NCBI RefSeq assembly: GCF_042664895.1
Contig: NZ_JBHTBQ010000046.1
Location: forward strand, 67,120-131,119
Direction: 5' to 3'
DNA from: Iodobacter arcticus
GTDB lineage: Bacteria; Pseudomonadota; Gammaproteobacteria; Burkholderiales; Chitinibacteraceae
Length of the DNA: 64,000 nucleotides
The notes under the pieces were generated by a model. It was not told the origin of the DNA. It did no database searches and saw nothing but the letters and a program-made list of their open reading frames with translations. This document shows positions 7,874 to 16,779 of this stretch, piece after piece. A program made the position numbers and the translations under genes. Each line of letters begins with the position of its first letter. Positions within the stretch are counted from its first letter, which is position 1.

Positions 7874-9130
7874 ATGTCTTCTTTTACCCGCTCGCTCTTA
7901 CCGATCTCCTCCCGTCAGGCGCTATTTTTTTGTTTGCTACTCGCCACATTTGAACTGCTGACCTATGTCGCTAGCGATATTGTGATGCCCGCCATGTTGT
8001 ATGTGGTTGCAGACCTCAATGCACCCGTTAGCCATGTACCCATAGCGCTGAACGCCTATTTGCTAGGCGGTGTCGCCTTCCAATGGCTTATCGGCCCCTT
8101 GTCGGATCGTTTTGGCCGTCGCCCATTGTTGTTGATTGGCGCAATCCTATTTGCCGTGGCGTGTCTGATCACGCCCTTGGTAAGCGGCATCTATGTATTC
8201 AACGCGTTACGCTTTATTCAGGGCATTGCGCTGGGCTTTGTGGTGGTGGTGAGCTATCCCGCGTTGCAAGAGTCCTTTCAGGAAACCGATGCGGTTCGCC
8301 TTATGGCGCTACTGGCCAATATCGCCTTGCTGTCACCATTATTAGGCCCATTGCTGGGCAGTATGCTGCTAGAGATTGTGACGTGGCGCACGCTGTTTGT
8401 TGGCGTGGGGCTATGTGGCATCTTGGTCTTGATCGGGCTGTGGTTTTTTATGCCTGAAACCATAGGCGTTACGCGCAAAGATGGCAGTCGGCTTGAGCCA
8501 GCGCCGCTTAATCTGGCAAGCATTTGGGCCAGTTACCGTGAACTACTGGGCAATGCTCGCTTTATGCAAGGCAGCTTGGTGTTGGGGCTCATTAGCATCC
8601 CATTAATTGGCTGGATCGGCCTTGCCCCTTTGCTACTGATGAATAATCTGGGGCTGAGTTCTATTGCCTATGGCCTGTGGCAATTGCCGATTTTTGGGGG
8701 CTTGATTGCCGGCAATCTGGCGTTGAATTATCTGGTTACCCGTCTTGAACTTGATGCATTGATTCGCCTATCGCTGTGGCCTATTTTTGGGGGCTTACTC
8801 TTGATGCTGGGAGCCACCCTGGTCACCGGCCACTTATTGGCGTTGGTGCTGGGCTTAACGATCTACGCTTTCGGCATGGGCATTTGCAACGCCACGCTTT
8901 ACCGGCAGACCTTGTTTGCCAGCGAGAGTGGCAAAGGCACCGTTGCCGCCATGTTGGGGATGATTTCTGTTGCCACTATCGGCCTAGGTAGTTCGGCGCT
9001 TGCGGTGTTGGGTGCGGGCACCAGCCTTGCTGCTTTTGCTATTGCGGCCAGTATTGCTGCGGGTTTGGCTCTCTGGCCACTGTGGTGCTTGCTTAAGCGT
9101 CCGCCCATAACTGCTGCCGTTACGATTTAG
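7874..9130 (+). CDS. MdfA-like MFS drug/H+ antiporter
   Basis: 418 residues, 12 membrane segments. It aligns by eye along its length with E. coli MdfA: the acidic residues of helix 1 (E27 in ATFELLTYVASD, D35) match MdfA E26 and D34, motif A is GPLSDRFGRRP, and FIQGIALGF and PALQESF in helices 4-5 fit. It is the first gene of a five-gene operon, followed 48 bp later by the LuxE-like gene. In this setting it most likely exports the product of the operon, or protects the cell from it, rather than acting as a general drug pump; that is an inference from position. Specificity cannot be predicted. Confidence 0.9.
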   Translation: MSSFTRSLLPISSRQALFFCLLLATFELLTYVASDIVMPAMLYVVADLNAPVSHVPIALNAYLLGGVAFQWLIGPLSDRFGRRPLLLIGAILFAVACLITPLVSGIYVFNALRFIQGIALGFVVVVSYPALQESFQETDAVRLMALLANIALLSPLLGPLLGSMLLEIVTWRTLFVGVGLCGILVLIGLWFFMPETIGVTRKDGSRLEPAPLNLASIWASYRELLGNARFMQGSLVLGLISIPLIGWIGLAPLLLMNNLGLSSIAYGLWQLPIFGGLIAGNLALNYLVTRLELDALIRLSLWPIFGGLLLMLGATLVTGHLLALVLGLTIYAFGMGICNATLYRQTLFASESGKGTVAAMLGMISVATIGLGSSALAVLGAGTSLAAFAIAASIAAGLALWPLWCLLKRPPITAAVTI

Positions 9131-9178
9131 TTTTTAACTACCCGCTTCCGTTCATTTATCTTGCCTAGGAAATCATTT

Positions 9179-10309
9179 GTGGCCTCACTCGTCCATGTCG
9201 ATGCGCTGTGCGCCATCGAATCCCCCTATCGTACCGATGCCGCGTGCGATCAGCTATTTAACGCAGCAATGCGCGAACTCACTGAATATCATTGCGATGA
9301 GTCGCCAGGCTACGCCCAATGGCTAGCGTCCAATGGATGGGATAAGGCGAAGCTGGAAAACGTGAACGACTGGTCGAGCTTGCCTCCATTATTTGCCAAT
9401 TATTTCAAGCGTCGCTTGGTATTAAGCAAAGCGGGCGAAGAAGCGTTGGAGCTGACTTCATCAGGCACCAGCGGCCAAAAAAGCCGCATGCGTTATGACG
9501 AGCGCAGCCTAGGTGCAGCCCAAGCAATGGTTGACCGTATTTTCGACCTATACGGCTGGAATACGCCCGATACCCCCTGCAATTATCTGTTGTTAAGTTA
9601 CGAGCCTGCTGGCGCAATCACCCTCGGCACGGCCTATACCGACCAATTTTTGTGCAAATACGCACCAATCAACCGAGCGGTGTATGCATTGCGGCATAAC
9701 GGCCACGGTAACGAGTTCGATCCGTTTGGGGTGATTCGGGCCTTGCAGGAGTTTGCTGAAGAAGGCCTGCCGGTTCGTATCTTTGGCTTTCCTGCATTTT
9801 TGTGGTTTGCGCTCGAACGCATGCGCGAAATGGGCTATCCAGCACTGAAGCTACACCCAGATTCATTGGTGTTTCTGGGCGGCGGTTGGAAAACCCACGC
9901 CGACCAAGCCATCCCTAAAGCCCTGTTGTATCAACGCTTGGGTGAGCAACTGGGTATTCCAGACGTGCGCTGCCGAGATGGCTATGGCGCGGTGGAACAC
10001 CCAGTGCCCTATATCGAATGCCCGAAGCATCACTTCCATATTCCCAGCTATGCGCGCGCCTATATCCGCCACCCAGCGACTTTAGACACGCAACCATACG
10101 GCGCAAGGGGCTTTTTGCATTTTGTATCGCCCTATATCACATCGAGCCCCGCCCACAGCGTGGTCATGAGTGATTTGGCCATCTTGCATCCGGGTCACTC
10201 CTGCAGCTGCGGCATCGAAACCGACTGGTTTGAACTACTGGGGCGCGCCGGCACCAGCAAAAGCCGCAGCTGTGCGCTAGCGGCATCTGAATTGATCAAG
10301 GAATCCTAA
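9179..10309 (+). CDS. LuxE-type acyl-protein synthetase
   Basis: 376 residues. LuxE activates a carboxylic acid with ATP to acyl-AMP and then holds the acyl group on a C-terminal cysteine, before passing it to LuxC. Here the ATP-binding loop is LTSSGTSGQKSR (about 92-103), followed by a LuxE-like core (GFPAFLWFAL, FLGGGWKTH, DGYGAVEHPVPY). The C-terminal end has KSRSCALAASEL with Cys365, matching the acyl-accepting cysteine region of luminous-bacteria LuxE. I chose GTG at 9179 because TAGGAAA lies just upstream; the frame could start at a TTG at 9161. It is 2 bp from the LuxC-ligase gene. No luxAB or luxD is present, so this is not a light system. Confidence 0.85.
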   Translation: MASLVHVDALCAIESPYRTDAACDQLFNAAMRELTEYHCDESPGYAQWLASNGWDKAKLENVNDWSSLPPLFANYFKRRLVLSKAGEEALELTSSGTSGQKSRMRYDERSLGAAQAMVDRIFDLYGWNTPDTPCNYLLLSYEPAGAITLGTAYTDQFLCKYAPINRAVYALRHNGHGNEFDPFGVIRALQEFAEEGLPVRIFGFPAFLWFALERMREMGYPALKLHPDSLVFLGGGWKTHADQAIPKALLYQRLGEQLGIPDVRCRDGYGAVEHPVPYIECPKHHFHIPSYARAYIRHPATLDTQPYGARGFLHFVSPYITSSPAHSVVMSDLAILHPGHSCSCGIETDWFELLGRAGTSKSRSCALAASELIKES

Positions 10310-10311
10310 GC

Positions 10312-12756
10312 ATGTATCTCGTACAAGGCACCCTCATAAGCCAGACAGAGGCAAATGACGTATTGGCGTCGTTACAAACACGACTGCCAACGACGCTGGC
10401 ACAGCGGCTAGATAGCGAAACGGTACTAGCTTGTGCTGAAAGTTTTGCCCAATGGGTATTAAACGATAGCGACGCGCTAGATCTGGACACCGAAAGCCGC
10501 ACTGCGCTGCACGGCTTCTGCCGGCGTGATGCCTTGGCAACCAAGCTAGCCCGAGAGTTGGGCGAAGCGCCATTTTCGCTACGCCGCATTGATTACCGTA
10601 GCCCGCATTACGAAAGCTGGCGGCCGCTAGGGCTGGTAGTACATATCACGCCAGCCAATTCGGCCTTGCTGCCTTTCTTCGCCATGTTAGAAAGCTTGTT
10701 GGTCGGCAACGTCAACTGGCTACGCCCCAGCAGCAGCGATAACGGACGCACCGCTGCGTTGTTGGCGGCGTTCCTTCGCCATGACAGCACCGGCACATTG
10801 GCAGATTATCTTGCCGTATTGTCCTGGCCCAATACTGATCTGGCTAAGCTGTTCAGCAGGGCTGATGCGGTGTCTGCCTGGGGAGGGGAAGCCGCACTGA
10901 ACGCTATTCGGCAGCAGTTACCCGCCGGCTGCCGCTGGATAGACTGGGGGCACCGCATCAGCTTTGCATATGTGGTGCCCAGCGCCGCAAGCGAGGCGCA
11001 GCTCGATGCCGTGGCCGATGAGGTTTGCCGCTTTGACCAACAGGCGTGTTCCAGCCCGCAATGCATATTGGTGGATAGCGAAGACCCTGCCGTATTACGG
11101 GAAGTGGGCGAGCAGTTGGCCAAAGCACTCGCACGCCGTGCCCAGCAATGGCCTGGATTAATCCCTAGCGAACAAGAGTCTGCCGAAATCAGCAGCCAGC
11201 TTGCGTTCGCACGGCTTGATCAAAGCTTCTCTGATGTGCCAGGGCACGTTTGGCAAGGTGAGGGGTGGCGCATTATTTGGGCGCAAACAGCCGCCTTGGT
11301 GGCGTCGCCATTATTTCGCACGGTACAGCTACGTCCCGTGCCGCGAGCACAATTGGTGGGAACGCTGCAAACTTGGCGTACCCGGCTGCAAACCTGCGGC
11401 TTAGTGGCACATAACCATGATTTGGCACAATTGAGCCAGATATTGCTGGCCGCCGGTGTGAGCCGTGTAACGTCTGTGAGTGCGATGCACGATGGGTATG
11501 AAGGCGAGCCGCATGACGGCGTGTATGCATTGGCGCGGCTAACGCGCCGAGTGTCGGTGAGCTTTGTGGCGGATGCGCTGCCAAACCACGTTACGCTTGA
11601 CCCGCTTCCAGCGGAGCCAGAAGGTTTGCTTGCACGGCCGATTATGGATAAGACTGTTTTCCAGCAAACGCCAATGACCGCGAATGCTCAGCTGTTCTTC
11701 CGTAGCGGCGGCAGCAGCGGCAAGCCCAAACTAGCGGGTTTCAGCTATCGCGATTATCACCGGCAAATGCAAGCTGCGGCAGATGGCTTGTTTGCGGCGG
11801 GCCTTGATCCGGCAAACGATCGAGTCATGAATTTGCTCTATGGCGGCAACCTGTATGGCGGCTTATTGAGCTTCTTCACCATTTTGGACAAATTGTCAGC
11901 GGTGCATTTCCCCATGGGCGGCCCGAGCGACGACGATTACAGCGAAATTGCCCAGCTGATTATCGACCAAGGTGTGAATACGCTGATTGGCATGCCCGGC
12001 ACGATTCACCATTTGTTTGTGCGGGAAGAGGCTAGGCTGCGCGCTTACGGCGGCATCCAAAAAATCATGCTGGGCGGCGAGCACTTAAATCCGCAACAAG
12101 GTGAGTTCTTGGCTGGATTCGGCGTGTCGATGATCCGTTCAGCCATATATGGCTCGGTTGATGCCGGCCCATTAGGCCACAGCTGTGGTAGTTCGCCCGA
12201 TGGCGTATTCCATCTATTGGCCGATACCCAGTGGCTAGAAATTGTGGATACCGAGCAAGACCAAGCCGCAGCGCCAGGTGTAGCTGGCCGCTTGTTATTT
12301 ACCTCTCGTGCACGGGAGGGGCAGGCGGTGACACGCTATGACCTTGGTGATTTAGGCCGTTGGGTGACGGGCCCGTGTGAATGTGGATTGCCAGCGCCGC
12401 GATTCGAGCTATGTGGCAGGCACGGCCAGTTGCTACGGGTGGGGACCGTCTTTTTCAATCCTACGCTCAGTGCTAAGGCAATAGGCCTACCGCTACAGTT
12501 CTTGATTAACTACACCGCCAGCGGCAGAGAGCATCTAGTGGTGCAGGTAGAGGGTGATGTTGAACATGTCCGCCAGCATTTAAGCCAGCACAGCGAGCTA
12601 GGAGAGGCCCTGAAGAACGGGCTACTAGAAATGGAGGTGATCCATAAACTATCGACGGATTTCCAACGCCACCCACAAAGCGGCAAAACACCATTGGTAC
12701 TGGATCGGCGGCAGCCCGTATTAAGCAACACGGCCGAGACTACGGGCACCGCTTAA
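10312..12756 (+). CDS. LuxC acyl reductase fused to PaaK-like adenylating domain
   Basis: 814 residues, two domains. About 1-430 is LuxC-like (acyl reductase, NADPH): LGLVVHITPANSALLPFFA (106-124), an NWLRPSS segment and the catalytic cysteine Cys246 in QQACSSPQC. About 445-814 is an adenylate-forming domain of the phenylacetate-CoA ligase/F390 synthetase type: ATP loop FFRSGGSSGKPKL (462-474), MLGGEHLN, IYGSVDAGPLG, TRYDLGD (674-680) and a CxC pair near 689-691. LuxC and LuxE are normally separate proteins; here the reductase carries its own activating domain as well as having LuxE next door. A fused ligase-reductase could convert an acid directly into an aldehyde, as carboxylic acid reductases do, but no carrier domain is present. 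Substrate unknown. Confidence 0.85.
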   Translation: MYLVQGTLISQTEANDVLASLQTRLPTTLAQRLDSETVLACAESFAQWVLNDSDALDLDTESRTALHGFCRRDALATKLARELGEAPFSLRRIDYRSPHYESWRPLGLVVHITPANSALLPFFAMLESLLVGNVNWLRPSSSDNGRTAALLAAFLRHDSTGTLADYLAVLSWPNTDLAKLFSRADAVSAWGGEAALNAIRQQLPAGCRWIDWGHRISFAYVVPSAASEAQLDAVADEVCRFDQQACSSPQCILVDSEDPAVLREVGEQLAKALARRAQQWPGLIPSEQESAEISSQLAFARLDQSFSDVPGHVWQGEGWRIIWAQTAALVASPLFRTVQLRPVPRAQLVGTLQTWRTRLQTCGLVAHNHDLAQLSQILLAAGVSRVTSVSAMHDGYEGEPHDGVYALARLTRRVSVSFVADALPNHVTLDPLPAEPEGLLARPIMDKTVFQQTPMTANAQLFFRSGGSSGKPKLAGFSYRDYHRQMQAAADGLFAAGLDPANDRVMNLLYGGNLYGGLLSFFTILDKLSAVHFPMGGPSDDDYSEIAQLIIDQGVNTLIGMPGTIHHLFVREEARLRAYGGIQKIMLGGEHLNPQQGEFLAGFGVSMIRSAIYGSVDAGPLGHSCGSSPDGVFHLLADTQWLEIVDTEQDQAAAPGVAGRLLFTSRAREGQAVTRYDLGDLGRWVTGPCECGLPAPRFELCGRHGQLLRVGTVFFNPTLSAKAIGLPLQFLINYTASGREHLVVQVEGDVEHVRQHLSQHSELGEALKNGLLEMEVIHKLSTDFQRHPQSGKTPLVLDRRQPVLSNTAETTGTA

Positions 12757-12992
12757 TTCGCAGGTAATGAGTAATGTACAGAGCTTGGTTTGCCTCTCCA
12801 CTGGGCAGCAATGCCCAGATGGAGTGTGCAGGTCAACTTAGACTCGCACCCAGTCTTGGCTGTACTCCCTTAGAACAGACGCATCACAATAGGCCATCTG
12901 GCCTGTAAAAATGAGCGCAACAACAAGCTACCATTTCGCTGCTGACAGATGCATGGGCGCAGTGGATTGACGGCTTGCAGGAAGCTATACAA
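12757..12992 (+). other. 236-bp gap inside the operon with two overlapping short ORFs
   Basis: The other junctions of this operon are tight (48 bp, 2 bp, overlap), so this gap stands out. Two short ORFs begin just after the fusion gene: 12767-12841 (24 codons, MSNVQSLVCLSTGQQC..., three cysteines) and 12774-12908 (44 codons, MYRAWFASPLGSNAQMEC...). The ligase frame is also open upstream from about 12913, without a standard start codon other than TTG 12975. I see no carrier-protein motif (DSL). It may hold a small peptide gene, a decayed gene or only a leader. Confidence 0.35.
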
Positions 12993-14270
12993 ATGACCCT
13001 TCTCATAGAACAGCTCGTGCAGTACGCACGTCAACACTCGCCTTTCTATGCCGCGCTGTATCGAGACATCCCCCGCTCTGGTTGGCAACTACGCGACTTG
13101 CCACTGATCGACCCTGCTTTGTATTGGCAGCAATCACAAACATTATCGTCTTGGCCGGTACTGACCGGCCCCATCATTGACGGCCATGTTTTTCAAACCG
13201 GGGGATCAACCGGAAATGGCAAACTGTCGGTGTATTCCCGTGAAGAGTGGCGTGATTTTGTGCGTGCTTTTGGCCAAGGAATGAGCTCACAACTCACCCC
13301 TGGCGACCGAGTGGCCAATTTGTTCTTTGCGGGCGATTTATACACCAGCTTTTTATTTATTCATGGTGCATTGGCGCACTCACCCGTGCCCGTCTGCGAA
13401 TACCCTTTTACCGGTGCGGTCGAGACCACGCTACTGGCTCAGGCAATTGAGACCCACCAAATCAATGTGCTGGCGGGTGTGCCCGCCCAACTATTGCGTT
13501 TCGCTAGCCAATTGCTCGAACGCGGACAAGTACTCACCAGCGTCACGCTGGTTCTGTATGGCGGAGAAAGCTTGTTTGAAGAGCAGTTGTCTATGCTGTC
13601 GCTGGTCTTGCCGAACGCCCGCTTCGCCTCAGTAGGCTGCGCCAGTGTTGATGCGGGCTTGATTGGTGCCAGCACGCCGGATTGCCTATTGGGCGAACAT
13701 CATGTATTCGATGGTGATGCCCTAGTTGAAATCATCGACGAAACCACCGGCGAGCCCATTGAGGCGGTAGACCAGACAGGCGTGTTGGTCGTGACCAACC
13801 TGCAACGGCACTTGATGCCGCTGATTCGTTATCCAACCGGTGACTTAGCGGTTTGGTGTGAACCGACCGATACCAAGCAACGTAAGTTTGCACTCCGTGG
13901 CCGTGCCAGTCAGGGTTATCGTGTCCGGCTGGGTACGCTCTCGCTATTTCCTGAGGAGATTGGCGGCATTGTGAAGGCACATTTAGGTCCAGCGTCTTGG
14001 CAATTATTGCTGGCCCGCGCTGACGGCATGGACAGCTTGACGCTGCGGGTTGCTCCGGATGGCGGCTTAAGCAACACCGTGAAGGGTGCGCTTTATGCCA
14101 CACTATTAGAGAAATACCCAGCGATAAATACCTTGTCACAGAGTGATCTGCTGCGCGTTGATATCGCTTGCCACACAGCTCACAATCTGACGTTTCATCC
14201 TCGCTCAGGCAAGTTATTGCGGGTGGTGGACCAGCGCTCCTATGTGGTTCAAACGGAGCAGCCAGCATGA
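12993..14270 (+). CDS. PaaK-like adenylate-forming ligase
   Basis: 425 residues. It is a second member of the phenylacetate-CoA ligase-like family: N-terminal helix-rich part with HSPFYAALYRD (as in PaaK), ATP loop FQTGGSTGNGKLS (67-79), VLYGGESLFEEQL, a VGCASVDAGLIG segment and LIRYPTGDLAVW as the ATP/ribose-binding motif. The C-terminal small domain is present. I use the ATG at 12993, preceded by AGGAAG at 8-nt spacing. It overlaps the next gene by 4 bp (ATGA). It probably activates a carboxylate to acyl-AMP and transfers it to CoA, an amine or a protein. It is clearly related to the ligase half of the upstream fusion protein but not a recent copy. Confidence 0.85.
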   Translation: MTLLIEQLVQYARQHSPFYAALYRDIPRSGWQLRDLPLIDPALYWQQSQTLSSWPVLTGPIIDGHVFQTGGSTGNGKLSVYSREEWRDFVRAFGQGMSSQLTPGDRVANLFFAGDLYTSFLFIHGALAHSPVPVCEYPFTGAVETTLLAQAIETHQINVLAGVPAQLLRFASQLLERGQVLTSVTLVLYGGESLFEEQLSMLSLVLPNARFASVGCASVDAGLIGASTPDCLLGEHHVFDGDALVEIIDETTGEPIEAVDQTGVLVVTNLQRHLMPLIRYPTGDLAVWCEPTDTKQRKFALRGRASQGYRVRLGTLSLFPEEIGGIVKAHLGPASWQLLLARADGMDSLTLRVAPDGGLSNTVKGALYATLLEKYPAINTLSQSDLLRVDIACHTAHNLTFHPRSGKLLRVVDQRSYVVQTEQPA

Positions 14271-15208
14271 GCAAATGGAACAAGTTTGCCGTTTCGGTCC
14301 GCAGTTTCGTACCAGAAGATGCTGCCAAAGTGAGTGCCTTATTTCGCACGGTGTATGGCGACTGCTATGTGTATCCGGATGTTTATCTGCCCTCAATGAT
14401 TTGCCGCAATAACGAACAACAGCAATGGTATTCAGTTGTGGCCTGCGTGGAAGGCCAAATTGTTGGCCATGCCGTGCTGTGGATGCATAAGGACTGCCCA
14501 GATAGTGCCGAGCTGGCACTCAATATTGTTCACCCTAGCGCACGCGGCATGGGGATTGCCACGACGCTGGGAGCCTACCTACGTGACTATGCGCGTGAAT
14601 GCGGCCTGCGCACATTGACAATCAAACAGGTGTCGTCCCATGCACAAAGCCAGCGTTTGGCTCAGACGCTAGGCTTCCAAACCACGGGCTTGCTATTGGA
14701 TTATGTGGCGTCCCCGTTTGGCAACGAGTGGCGTGAAAGCGTGGTGCTGGGCTGCCTGCCTTTGCAACCCTCTCCTTTGCCAGCCTTGCCGTGGCCTTTA
14801 TCCTGCCGAGACTGGCTTGACCCTATCGAGCAAAGTTTTGGTACGCATTCCCTGATGGATTTCACTGCCGCCCCTAGCCCGATGGCGGTGGCAAGCCATG
14901 AACATCGAATTGAGGTGACACTGACTGACTTGCACCCCGATAACGTGGATGAAGTTGCCCACATGCCAAAGAAGCGCCTGATTTATCTCCGGATGCGCCT
15001 AGATCAACATACGCCAGCAGCCATGCAACAGCTGCGCCGCGCAGGTTTTGCATATGCCGGCTTTATGCCTGGCCCCGCCCAGGGGTGGTATGGCCTGATG
15101 CAGCGTGGCTACAAGGCACATAAGCTGGAATTATGCTGCCCGACAGCCCGAAAACTGTACCAAGGCAGCCTTAAACAGCATGCAGAAATTCTGATGGGTG
15201 CACGCTAG
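14267..15208 (+). CDS. Tandem GNAT-fold acyltransferase
   Basis: 313 residues from the ATG at 14267, which overlaps the ligase stop (ATGA), implying translational coupling. The N-terminal half is a complete GNAT domain with the acyl-CoA binding stretch RGMGIATTLGAYLRDYA and the C-terminal strand LAQTLGFQTTGLL. The second half (about 165-313) looks like a degenerate second GNAT: MQQLRRAGFAYAGFMPG resembles the end of a GNAT domain, but the CoA-binding loop is missing. It would transfer an acyl group from a CoA ester, possibly one made by the neighbouring ligases, to an amine. It ends the operon; no terminator is evident. Confidence 0.8.
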   Translation: MSKWNKFAVSVRSFVPEDAAKVSALFRTVYGDCYVYPDVYLPSMICRNNEQQQWYSVVACVEGQIVGHAVLWMHKDCPDSAELALNIVHPSARGMGIATTLGAYLRDYARECGLRTLTIKQVSSHAQSQRLAQTLGFQTTGLLLDYVASPFGNEWRESVVLGCLPLQPSPLPALPWPLSCRDWLDPIEQSFGTHSLMDFTAAPSPMAVASHEHRIEVTLTDLHPDNVDEVAHMPKKRLIYLRMRLDQHTPAAMQQLRRAGFAYAGFMPGPAQGWYGLMQRGYKAHKLELCCPTARKLYQGSLKQHAEILMGAR

Positions 15209-15590
15209 TCGCTTGTTTTAAAATTAATTTCACTAGGGTCTATTGACGCTTCATTCACGGCTGCGTTAGTTACAGTTTTGGGGCTAAACAAGGAAAAAGA
15301 CGCGACATGGCATGAGACCATGAGTGTTTTTTAATGCCGATCAGCCCCAAAAATGCAACCAACCCTCCGCACGCGTGGGCTTTTCCTCGCCAGGACCGGG
15401 CTGGGCCGGAAAATGGCCATTCACTGCGTTATGCTCCTCGAAAATAACTCGTTATTGCCTTCGCCCTCTTTTGCCCTGTGGCACATCAACCCAACGCTTT
15501 TGCGTCATTTTAATTAAATATTTGTGACAAGCTTCTCACGCAAATGCAACACAGTTACAATTGGAACACATCTCATAACGAGGACTGAAC
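15209..15590. other. 382-bp intergenic region before the Zrg-like operon
   Basis: No gene. It should hold the promoter of the following operon, and an AT-rich segment lies at 15509-15530. I looked for a Zur-type palindrome before the GTG at 15591 and did not find a convincing one. No clear terminator for the acyl-activation operon was seen. Confidence 0.5.
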
Positions 15591-16244
15591 GTGATTCACC
15601 GCTTACTGCCCCTCTTACTCCTTACTCTGATCAGCCACTCACTCCTTGCCGCAGATGCCCGCGCGATTAAGTGGACTGATTTGCAGCCTGATTCCAGTAG
15701 CTTACGTGCAACAGTTGGCAATATGAATCAGGAACAAAAAACCCGCCTTATGCGCGCGTTTCAGCAGCGCCAGCATAAAGCGATTGTAACTGCTGGCAAG
15801 TTAAAGCCGTCTGATCTCAGCTTGGACACCAGTACCCTTCTCAAAGAAGATTTCAGTGATTTAGAACCTTTGGTCGTCAAAATTGAAGCCTTTGAGAAAA
15901 AACGCACCACTGAAGCGCAAACCGCACTCAACAACCAGATTGTTCAACTCGATGGTTATTTGCTGCCATTAAAGCAAAACAATAAAAAGGTGACCGAGTT
16001 TATCCTTGTTCCCGTGATTGGCGCTTGCATCCATGTGCCCGCCCCGCCACCCAATCAAATGGTCGTTGTGCAATATCCCAAAGGCTTTCCGGCTGGCAAC
16101 TTATTCGCCCCCATTACGGTGAGAGGCAAGCTGCTTGTTAAATCATCCAAATCTGACTTAGCGCTTGCCGATGGCAGTAGCAAAGTGGACGTGGGTTATG
16201 CCATGACGGCAACCGAAGTACGTGAATATCAAGCCCCTAAATAA
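15591..16244 (+). CDS. DUF3299 periplasmic protein (Zrg-like operon)
   Basis: 217 residues with a signal peptide (RLLPLLLLTLISHSLLA-ADA), so periplasmic. The core matches DUF3299, an OB-fold-like family: VQLDGYLLPL, then LVPVIGACIHVPAPPPNQMVVV. The start is GTG at 15591 with GAGGAC upstream. It opens a four-gene group with a ZrgA-type protein and an ABC ATPase and permease; the same gene types occur in zinc-regulated zrg operons of vibrios. Its own role in such operons is not established. Confidence 0.85.
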   Translation: MIHRLLPLLLLTLISHSLLAADARAIKWTDLQPDSSSLRATVGNMNQEQKTRLMRAFQQRQHKAIVTAGKLKPSDLSLDTSTLLKEDFSDLEPLVVKIEAFEKKRTTEAQTALNNQIVQLDGYLLPLKQNNKKVTEFILVPVIGACIHVPAPPPNQMVVVQYPKGFPAGNLFAPITVRGKLLVKSSKSDLALADGSSKVDVGYAMTATEVREYQAPK

Positions 16245-16259
16245 ACCAAGGACATCACC

Positions 16260-16748
16260 ATGAATAAAGTACTTATCAGCGCATTACTGACTTTATCTTT
16301 CAGCAGTTTCGCCTCAGCACACGGTGCGCATGTACATGGCGTGGCAGAAATGGACGTCGCTATCGAAGGCAAAAAACTAGTTATCACGCTGGAAAGCCCG
16401 GCTGACAATCTGCTTGGCTTTGAGCACGCGCCAAAAAATGACGCAGAAAAAGCCAAACTTAAAGCCGTCAGCGAGCAATTACAAAATGCCGACAATCTAT
16501 TTACGATTGATGCCGCAGCACAATGCAAAGCCACCACACCGCAGATAAAAATGCCCGATTTTGGCAAGAAAGGCCACAGCGATATCGATGCCGAGTATCA
16601 CTTTGAATGCGCCGCCACCCCAAGCAGCATCGCTCTGCCGCTATGGAAAAACTTCGCAGGCTTTAAAAAAATCACCGTCAACCTAGCAAACGCCAATGGG
16701 CAAAAGCAAATCAAGCTTAAATCAGGCCAAGTGCTGAATTTAAAGTAA
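16260..16748 (+). CDS. DUF2796/ZrgA-family periplasmic metal-binding protein
   Basis: 162 residues, signal peptide followed directly by a histidine-rich segment (SAHGAHVHGVAEMDVA) typical of ZrgA-type zinc-uptake proteins. The rest is the DUF2796 beta-rich domain with ESPADNLLGFEHAP and two cysteines (AQCKAT, FECAAT). It begins 15 bp after the DUF3299 gene. The likely role is zinc binding in the periplasm for the neighbouring transporter, based on family and context. Confidence 0.85.
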   Translation: MNKVLISALLTLSFSSFASAHGAHVHGVAEMDVAIEGKKLVITLESPADNLLGFEHAPKNDAEKAKLKAVSEQLQNADNLFTIDAAAQCKATTPQIKMPDFGKKGHSDIDAEYHFECAATPSSIALPLWKNFAGFKKITVNLANANGQKQIKLKSGQVLNLK

Positions 16749-16779
16749 GACCCCTATTTCCTGAAGTGAAAAGTTGTCC

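Noticed and set aside
13732..14349. 205-codon minus-strand ORF opposite the ligase and GNAT
   Set aside because: Shadow of two well-supported genes; low-complexity content.
7874..15208. Bacterial bioluminescence (lux) operon
   Set aside because: LuxE and LuxC relatives are present, but there is no luxA, luxB or luxD, and extra ligases, a GNAT and an efflux gene point to another pathway.
15500..15590. Zur operator upstream of the Zrg-like operon
   Set aside because: No palindrome near the Zur consensus could be seen by eye.
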